NCBI GenBank assembly: GCA_016783105.1
Contig: JADHXF010000015.1
Location: 1-28,598, forward strand
Length of the DNA: 28,598 nt
Direction: 5' to 3'
From: Dehalococcoidales bacterium
GTDB taxonomy: Bacteria; Chloroflexota; Dehalococcoidia; Dehalococcoidales; RBG-16-60-22
The notes below the pieces were generated by a model that saw only the letters and a program-made list of their open reading frames with translations, made no database searches and had not been told where the DNA came from. Position numbers and translations under genes: made by a program. Position 1 is the first letter of the stretch. Every line of letters begins with the position of its first letter. This document shows, piece after piece, positions 23,348 through 28,598 of this stretch.

Positions 23348-24797
23348 TTATACCGGATTAACCATTCACGAAGCCCACAAATTGCTTAAAAGTCGGCAGC
23401 TCTCGTCCGTGGAGCTGACCCGAGCATATCTGGAACGTATCTCAAAGGTGGAGTCTAAAATTCAGGCCTTCGTTACCGTTACCGATGAGCTGGCGCTTAA
23501 GCAGGCGGAGGAGGCCGACCGTCTCCTGGCGAATGATGGCGTCAGCCCGCTGACGGGCATTCCGGTTCTTATTAAAGACGTTATGTGTACCAAGGGCGTC
23601 AGGACCACCTGCTCCTCCAAGATACTGGAGAATCTGGTACCGCCCTATGATGCCACCGTAGTGGAGAAACTGAAGGCCTGTAACGCCGTGATTATCGGCA
23701 AGGCGAACATGGACGAGTTCGCCATGGGCTCATCAACGGAGAACTCCGCCTTTTTCCCCACCCATAACCCCTGGGACCTGAGCCGGGTGCCTGGCGGCAG
23801 CAGCGGTGGCTCGGCGGCAGCAGTGGCAGCGGGTGAGACCGTCTTTGCCCTGGGCTCGGATACCGGCGGCAGCATCCGTCAGCCGGCCGGCTTCTGCAGC
23901 GTCGTTGGCTTCAAGCCGACCTATGGGCGGGTCAGCCGTTATGGCCTGGTGGCATTTGCCAGCTCCCTCGACCAGATCGGCCCGCTCACCCGGGACGTAA
24001 CCGATTGCGCCCTGGTCATGAACGCTATCGCCGGCCATGATAGCCGGGACTCCACGTCAGCGCCACAGCCGGTGCCTGATTATACGGAGTGCCTGAACGC
24101 CGACCTCAAGGGCATTCGAATCGGCGTGCCTAAAGAATATTTTGTGGAAGGGATGCAGGCGGAGGTGGCAGCGGCAATAGAAGCGGCGGTAAAACAGCTT
24201 GAAGAGCTGGGGGCGGAGGTTGACCGGGAAGTATCATTGCCCCACACCCCTTATGCCCTCGCCGTCTATTACATCATTGCCCCCTCGGAGGCCTCCGCCA
24301 ACCTGGCGCGCTATGACGGCGTCAAGTACGGCTTTTCTTACCAGGCGCCGAGCATGTGGGAGTCGATGGCGAAGACCCGCCAGTTCGGCTTTGGCGCCGA
24401 AGTCAAAAGGCGTATCATGCTCGGCACGTATGCGCTGTCGGCCGGCTATTATGACGCCTACTACCTGAAGGCGCAGAAGGTCAGGACAATGATACGGCGT
24501 GAGTTCGATCAGGCATTCGAGAAATACGATGCCCTGGTGACGCCCACCTCCCCCACCGTCCCCTTCAAGATAGGGGAGAGGGTGGACGACCCGCTCCAGA
24601 TGTACCTCAGCGACGTCTGCACCCTGCCCATAAACATCGCTGGCCTGCCCGCGATTTCTATACCGGCGGGTTTTGCCGATGACCTGCCCATCGGTATGCA
24701 GATAATCAGCAAGCCCTTCGGCGAGGAAATGATTTTAAAGGTCGCCCACGCCTACGAGCAGTCCACCGACTGGCATAAGAGGAGACCGAATATTTAG
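23340..24797 (+). CDS. gatA: Asp/Glu-tRNA amidotransferase subunit A
   Basis: 485 residues, the standard length, when started at the GTG at 23340. An open frame extends 60 nt further back, but that would be inside the transporter gene, while the GTG has GAGGAAG at proper spacing. The amidase-signature catalytic triad is intact: Lys79 ([11 protein letters not shown]), Ser154 (PGGSSGGS) and Ser178 ([14 protein letters not shown]), matching the positions known in Staphylococcus GatA. GatA hydrolyses glutamine to feed ammonia to GatB. The start overlaps the upstream stop by 8 nt, so the transporter gene is co-translated. A hairpin follows it. Confidence 0.95.
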   Translation: MTDYTGLTIHEAHKLLKSRQLSSVELTRAYLERISKVESKIQAFVTVTDELALKQAEEADRLLANDGVSPLTGIPVLIKDVMCTKGVRTTCSSKILENLVPPYDATVVEKLKACNAVIIGKANMDEFAMGSSTENSAFFPTHNPWDLSRVPGGSSGGSAAAVAAGETVFALGSDTGGSIRQPAGFCSVVGFKPTYGRVSRYGLVAFASSLDQIGPLTRDVTDCALVMNAIAGHDSRDSTSAPQPVPDYTECLNADLKGIRIGVPKEYFVEGMQAEVAAAIEAAVKQLEELGAEVDREVSLPHTPYALAVYYIIAPSEASANLARYDGVKYGFSYQAPSMWESMAKTRQFGFGAEVKRRIMLGTYALSAGYYDAYYLKAQKVRTMIRREFDQAFEKYDALVTPTSPTVPFKIGERVDDPLQMYLSDVCTLPINIAGLPAISIPAGFADDLPIGMQIISKPFGEEMILKVAHAYEQSTDWHKRRPNI

Positions 24798-24806
24798 GGG
24801 GAGTCC

Positions 24807-24827
24807 AAGAGGGGCGAAGCCCCTCTT
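24807..24827 (+). terminator. hairpin after gatA
   Basis: Perfect 9-bp stem AAGAGGGGC / GCCCCTCTT, loop GAA, followed by only CCC. The stem is identical to the yqeY terminator (16402) but lacks a T run, so its efficiency is doubtful. Confidence 0.5.
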
Positions 24828-24837
24828 CCCAGTACTT

Positions 24838-24860
24838 CCCCCTCCCTGATAGGGAGGGGG
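24838..24860 (+). repeat. second perfect hairpin after gatA
   Basis: Arms CCCCCTCCCT (24838-24847) and AGGGAGGGGG (24851-24860) around a GAT loop, 10 nt past the previous hairpin. Similar in type to the hairpin at 2377, with arms reversed. Possibly an interspersed short palindrome. Confidence 0.55.
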
Positions 24861-24881
24861 ACAAAAGGGGAGAGTTAATAA

Positions 24882-25349
24882 GTGGAAATAAACAATCGCT
24901 GGTATAAAGAGACCACGGAGAAAATCAGCACTTACCAGGGCAGCCTGAGCAAGAAGGAACAGAAAAAGTTTCAACTTGACCTGCTCACGCGGGTGACCAG
25001 AAGAGTTGCCGGGTTTTATGACGAGTGCGGCGAATGCCAGCTATTTCAGCAGGAAATCACGGCATATGTGAACGAGCTGGGCAACATGATTCACCTGGCC
25101 GATAACACACGGCGAAAACAGTACGCCAAGCGACTCAAGCAGACCGTCCGGCACCTGCAGGGCCAGCATAAGCTGGTGTCCAAGGGGCATTATGTTGGTA
25201 TCTGGACTTCTATCGGCACCGGCATCGGGGTGGCTATCGGGGCGGGGATGGACAGCGTGGGTGCGGGAATACCGATTGGTATCAGCATCGGCGTGGCGGT
25301 TGGCATGATGCTGGATGCCAAAGCGAAACGGGAGGACAGGATAATTTAG
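24882..25349 (+). CDS. hypothetical protein with C-terminal glycine zipper
   Basis: 155 residues from a GTG start (GGGGAGAG about 10 nt upstream). The first ~105 residues are charged and helical, with a Cys-x-x-x-Cys-like pair (DECGECQLF). Residues about 108-143 form a hydrophobic glycine-zipper segment with many GxxxG steps (IGTGIGVAIGAGMDSVGAG, then IGISIGVAVGMM), and the tail is basic (KAKREDR). Such segments pack closely in membranes, often as oligomers, and could form one helical hairpin. No family or function is recognised. It lies downstream of gatA, beyond two hairpins, and just before the epimerase gene. Confidence 0.65.
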   Translation: MEINNRWYKETTEKISTYQGSLSKKEQKKFQLDLLTRVTRRVAGFYDECGECQLFQQEITAYVNELGNMIHLADNTRRKQYAKRLKQTVRHLQGQHKLVSKGHYVGIWTSIGTGIGVAIGAGMDSVGAGIPIGISIGVAVGMMLDAKAKREDRII

Positions 25350-25364
25350 CCAGAGGAGGCTGTT

Positions 25365-25397
25365 ATGCTGGAACAAGGGGAAGCAGTTGCAGTATGA
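25365..25397 (+). CDS. 10-residue mini-ORF coupled to the epimerase gene
   Basis: ATG at 25365 behind a very strong ribosome site (AGAGGAGG, 25353-25360), coding MLEQGEAVAV and stopping at TGA (25395-25397), which overlaps the epimerase ATG as ATGA. The epimerase itself has only a weak site (GGGGAAG). It is thus probably a translational lead-in; whether the peptide matters is unknown. Confidence 0.4.
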   Translation: MLEQGEAVAV

Positions 25398-26365
25398 ACC
25401 TTAAGAGCGGAAGGGTACTGATTACCGGTGGTGCTGGCCGTCTCGGGATTACCGTTTGCCGGGCTTTCCTGGAGAACGGGTATCAGGTGCGCGTGCTTGA
25501 CCTGAATACGGCGCGCAATCGGAAGGCAGTCAAGGAACTGCCTGGAGAAGTGGAAATCTTCTGGGGTGACGTTACACAGAAAGAATCGGTCAGAGTAGCC
25601 ATGGAATATGTTGACGCTGTCGTTCACATGGCAGCCGTTTTACCTCCTCTGGCCTATCAAAATCCTGAACTGACCCATCGAGTGAATGTGGAAGGCACCG
25701 GCAATGTAATTGATGTGATTAAGGAGAAAGGCGGCAATTTACCGCTGGTATTTACTTCTTCGGCGGCGGTTTTCGGGCCCTCTCCGGACGCCACTGAACC
25801 TATCAGTGTGGAGAAAAACGTCCCTAATCCAGGGGGTGTATATGCCGAGACCAAGCTTCAGGCCGAGAACCTGATTAAGGAGGCGGGGATAGACTGCGTC
25901 ATATTGCGCCTTACGGTGACCATGTATCTCATCTTCACCGTGAGCGACATGAAGCGCATGCTCACCGTTCCGCTGAAAAATCGAATTGAGTTCTGCCACC
26001 TCGATGATACCGCCCTGGCAATACTCAATGCGGTTAGAAATTTCGACCTTGTGAAAGGTAAAAAGCTCGTGATAAGCGGTGGTTCCGGTCAGCAGATGTA
26101 CTATGAAGATATGATAAGTGCCATTCTGCGGGTTTTGGGATTGCCAATGCCCCCGGCTGGTAAATTTACCAGGGAGCCCTATTATCTGGACTGGTATGAT
26201 ACCGGTACTTCTCAGTTACTACTGCAGTATCAGCGTAAAACGTTTGCCGACTACCTTGATGATTATAAGAGAGAACTTACCAGAAAATTTTCCCCGCTCT
26301 TTTTGCCCTTTATGCGCCGTTTTGTCGGGCCGCTTCTGGGCAGGCTGATTGTGCGGTTAATCTAG
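25394..26365 (+). CDS. NAD-dependent epimerase/dehydratase (extended SDR)
   Basis: 323 residues, typical for extended short-chain dehydrogenases. N-terminal Rossmann motif TGGAGRLG (11-18), an Asp-rich WGDVT (57-61), VHMAAVLPP (77-85), and the active-site set: Ser122/123 (FTSSAAVFG), Tyr150 and Lys154 (GGVYAETKLQAE). The C-terminal half is variable and basic (FMRRFVGPLLGRLIVRLI), possibly membrane-associated. The substrate is not evident, since the sugar-nucleotide-specific motifs are not recognised; sterol, sugar or other carbonyl reduction are all open. Its stop lies one base from the argS stop on the other strand. Confidence 0.85.
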   Translation: MNLKSGRVLITGGAGRLGITVCRAFLENGYQVRVLDLNTARNRKAVKELPGEVEIFWGDVTQKESVRVAMEYVDAVVHMAAVLPPLAYQNPELTHRVNVEGTGNVIDVIKEKGGNLPLVFTSSAAVFGPSPDATEPISVEKNVPNPGGVYAETKLQAENLIKEAGIDCVILRLTVTMYLIFTVSDMKRMLTVPLKNRIEFCHLDDTALAILNAVRNFDLVKGKKLVISGGSGQQMYYEDMISAILRVLGLPMPPAGKFTREPYYLDWYDTGTSQLLLQYQRKTFADYLDDYKRELTRKFSPLFLPFMRRFVGPLLGRLIVRLI

Positions 26366-26366
26366 A

Positions 26367-28025
26367 CTACATCCGCTCCGGTGCGGTCATCCCCATGAGG
26401 TGCAATGTGCGGCTGAGCACGGTCTTGGCTGCCTCCACCAGTTTGAGCCGCGCTCTGGTTAGCGCCTCGTCTTTTGAAACCACCCGGCACTGCATGTAGA
26501 AGCTGTGGAAAACCGTGCCCAGGTCCTGGGCGTAATAGGTGAGGTGGTGGGGCTCCAGAGTGGTGGCGATTGTTTCCACGAGCTCGGGCAGAAGGAGCAT
26601 CTTGCGGATGAGAGTGAGTTCAGGCTCCGTGGTCAGCAGTGAAACATCCCCCTGGTGGTAGTCAATGCCTTTTTCCTGCGCCAGGCACAGGATGCTGGCA
26701 ATGCGGGCATGGGCGTACTGGACATAGTAGACCGGGTTATCCGCCGACTGCTTTTTAGCCAGTTCCAGGTCAAAGTCCATCTGGCTATCGGCGGAGCGGG
26801 ACAGGAAGAAAAAGCGGCAGACATCGGCGCCCACCTCATCTATGAGTTCGCGCAAAGTAACCATATCGCCGCTGCGTTTTGAGATGCGCACTATCTCCCC
26901 GCCACGGCGCAACGTCACCATCTGGGAGATAATGACCTTGAGCTGCTCCGGGTCAATACCCAGTGCGCCAACCACGGCTTTCATCCGTGAGACGTGCCCC
27001 ATGTGGTCAGCGCCCCAGATATTGATCACGGTATCAAATCTGCGTTTCAGGAACTTATCGTAATGGTAGGCGATGTCAGTGGCGAAGTAGGTGGGTGAGC
27101 CGTCGCTGCGTATCACCACGTTGTCTTTATCCTCACCCAGCGCCGTGGAGACAAACCAGGTAGCCCCTTCCTTCTCGCTGATGTGGCCTCCCTGCTTCAG
27201 GAGCGACATAACATCGTCATACTGGCCATTTTTATAAAGGCTGCTTTCGTTGAACCAGACGTCAAAAGTCACGCCCATAAGTTCAAGGTCGGCCTTTATC
27301 TGGCCGATTATCTTTTCCAGACCGGCCTGTCTCATCTGCTCGATTGCCTCTGCCTCGGGAAGGTTGCGGAATTTATCGCCCTTCTGGTCTGCTATTTCTC
27401 TGGCCAGCTCAACCATGTACTGGCCGAAGTAGCCATCTTCGGGCATCTGGGCCTCATTACCCAGGCACTGCTGGTAGCGGGCATAAAGCGAGCGGCAGAA
27501 GGCATCAATCTGGTTGCCGGCGTCATTGATGTAATATTCCTTTTCCACCTGATAGCCGGCAGCAGTGAGGGCGTTGGACAGCGTGCTGCCCAGAATCGCC
27601 CCGCGTCCGTGCCCGACGTGAAGCGGTCCGGTGGGGTTCACGCTGACAAACTCGACCTGCACCCGCTTATCATGGCCGAACTCAATATTGCCATATGCTT
27701 CGCCGGACTCAAGGATTGAATTCACCTGTCCCGTCAGCCACTTGGCGCTCAGGGTGAAATTGATGAAACCCGGTGCGGCTACGTCAACACGCTCAATCTC
27801 GGCAGTACGGGCGATAAAGGCAGCAATATCACTGGCGATGGTCAACGGGTTGCTGCCGATGACGCGGGCCAGTTTTAAGGGCAGGCTGGAGGCATAGTCG
27901 CCGTGTTCCGGGTTCTGCGGGTGCTCCATGATGACTTCAGGCAGAGTAACCGAGGGAAGTTTACCCGACTTTTGTGCTTCAGCGGCTGCCTGAGTTAGCA
28001 GTTCGGCCAGTTTATGTTTCAGCAT
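26367..28025 (-). CDS. argS: arginyl-tRNA synthetase
   Basis: 552 residues, normal for a class Ia ArgRS. An N-terminal Add-1-like domain (1-90) with HGDYASSLPLKLA precedes the HIGH-type signature VNPTGPLHVGHGRGA (129-143, His137/His140). NIWGADHMGHVSRMKA (335-350) and a KMSKS-like ISKRSG (381-386) follow, with the helical DALR anticodon domain ending in TLHLMGM. It charges tRNA(Arg) and needs the tRNA for activation. Start ATG at 28025; the ribosome site is weak (GACAGG). It is transcribed away from the 23S promoter, so the two are divergent. Confidence 0.95.
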   Translation of the reverse strand: MLKHKLAELLTQAAAEAQKSGKLPSVTLPEVIMEHPQNPEHGDYASSLPLKLARVIGSNPLTIASDIAAFIARTAEIERVDVAAPGFINFTLSAKWLTGQVNSILESGEAYGNIEFGHDKRVQVEFVSVNPTGPLHVGHGRGAILGSTLSNALTAAGYQVEKEYYINDAGNQIDAFCRSLYARYQQCLGNEAQMPEDGYFGQYMVELAREIADQKGDKFRNLPEAEAIEQMRQAGLEKIIGQIKADLELMGVTFDVWFNESSLYKNGQYDDVMSLLKQGGHISEKEGATWFVSTALGEDKDNVVIRSDGSPTYFATDIAYHYDKFLKRRFDTVINIWGADHMGHVSRMKAVVGALGIDPEQLKVIISQMVTLRRGGEIVRISKRSGDMVTLRELIDEVGADVCRFFFLSRSADSQMDFDLELAKKQSADNPVYYVQYAHARIASILCLAQEKGIDYHQGDVSLLTTEPELTLIRKMLLLPELVETIATTLEPHHLTYYAQDLGTVFHSFYMQCRVVSKDEALTRARLKLVEAAKTVLSRTLHLMGMTAPERM

Positions 28026-28152
28026 TAACCTGTCTAGTTCACTTCTGACGGCAATATTTTGAGCGCCACAAGTGATGGTTTAGTATGCCCGAATTATAGC
28101 ATAATCGGTGCGGGAAAAGGAAAGAGCGCGAGAAAATAATGATTTATCAGTA

Positions 28153-28181
28153 TTGACAAGGATAATGAGAGGTAGTATATT
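28153..28181 (+). promoter_or_regulatory. strong promoter of the 23S rRNA gene
   Basis: TTGACA (28153-28158), exactly 17 nt, TATATT (28176-28181): near-consensus. It directs a leader of about 145 nt into the 23S gene. Between 28026 and 28152 I see only AT-rich sequence upstream of argS and no gene. Confidence 0.8.
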
Positions 28182-28242
28182 AGTATATGGCAATGATTAT
28201 GCTGTACACATAGTAGGGTTTACCGGTGAAGGAGAACCAGGC

Positions 28243-28273
28243 AGGCGGCTTGGTGCTCGTCACCAAGCCGCCT
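28243..28273 (+). repeat. 13-bp perfect hairpin in the 23S leader
   Basis: AGGCGGCTTGGTG (28243-28255) pairs with CACCAAGCCGCCT (28261-28273) around CTCGT. Followed by TTACTTTG, a weak T-rich tract. It may be an RNase III-type or antitermination element in the leader; it is not a full terminator, as rRNA follows. Confidence 0.65.
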
Positions 28274-28332
28274 TACTTTGTGTGTCGTACCTTAAAAATT
28301 GAATACGAGGTCTAATATTAAATCTGAAGCAG

Positions 28333-28598
28333 GTCAAGCGGGTAAGGGCATATGGTGGATGCCTTGGCATCAAGGGCCGATGAAGGGCGTGGTACGACTG
28401 CGATAAGCCCCGGTGAGCTGTCTAGCAAGCCTAGCCGGGGATTCCCGAATGGGGCAACCCACTCAGGTAAAACCTGAGTACCCCCAGCTGAACACATAGG
28501 CTGGGTGGAGGTAAGCAGGGGAAGTGAAACATCTCAGTACCCTGAGGAAAGGAAATTATTCCCTGAGTAGTGGCGAACGAAAGGGGAAAAGCCCAAAC
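28333..28598 (+). rRNA. 23S ribosomal RNA, 5' part (runs off the window)
   Basis: From GGTCAAGCGGGTAAGGGC on, the sequence aligns by eye to the 5' end of bacterial 23S rRNA: GGTGGATGCCTTGGCA, GGCCGATGAAGGGCGTGG, TGCGATAAGCC, TTCCCGAATGGGG, and the conserved GTGAAACATCTCAGTACC with AGTAGTGGCGA...ACGAAAGGGG. The first base is approximate by a few nt. No 16S or tRNA gene lies in the roughly 300 nt upstream; the gene has its own promoter. The 3' part and any 5S gene fall outside the window. Confidence 0.95.

Noticed and set aside
28108..28302. A 64-codon frame over the 23S promoter and leader
   Set aside because: It crosses the promoter and the 13-bp hairpin and has no family similarity or convincing ribosome site; better explained as leader sequence.
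1..28598. CRISPR arrays, tRNA genes, transposases and attachment sites
   Set aside because: I looked for regularly spaced repeats, cloverleaf sequences, transposase motifs and flanking direct repeats and found none I could support.

Overview
The window reads as bacterial chromosome, GC-moderate with dense genes, most plausibly from a Chloroflexota (Dehalococcoidia-like) genome. That is inference. It rests on a 23S rRNA gene with its own promoter and no 16S or tRNA in front of it, a PurS-PurS-PurL fusion, an rpsU-yqeY pair, and a SipW-type signal peptidase cluster. No marker here fixes the taxon, so treat it as a hypothesis.

Region 1 (1-6968, + strand) is a run of phage-type virion genes. In order they are a portal protein cut by the window edge, a coiled-coil scaffold-like protein, a major capsid protein, a small beta-rich protein, a LamG lectin-like protein, a small protein, a head-tail adaptor-like protein, another small protein, a 668-residue beta-propeller/tail-hub protein and a small OB-fold baseplate-like protein. 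No tail tube, tape measure, lysis or integrase gene is seen in the window.

Region 2 (6995-15394, all - strand) is the most interesting part. In transcription order it holds an XRE regulator, a soluble histidine kinase, an OmpR-type response regulator, a LuxR-type regulator whose receiver lacks the phospho-acceptor Asp, four secreted proteins with SipW-type signal peptides and a shared C-terminal Cys-Glu-x-x-Gln tail, and a SipW-like signal peptidase with an added coiled coil. Nearly identical arrays of 11-bp direct repeats lie at the same distance from an extended -10 in front of both the peptidase gene and the pseudo-receiver gene. The picture is a self-contained surface fibre or sheath system: kinase and OmpR regulator probably control the peptidase and the atypical regulator, and the peptidase processes the four secreted subunits.

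Region 3 (15395-28332) is mostly housekeeping. It holds rpsU-yqeY, purL-purQ, a radical SAM protein with a NYN-domain protein, gatC-(CDF-like transporter)-gatA, a glycine-zipper protein, an NAD-dependent epimerase and argS. Region 4 (28333 to the end) is the 5' part of a 23S rRNA gene with a near-consensus promoter and a strong leader hairpin.

No tRNA, CRISPR array, transposase or attachment site could be supported.
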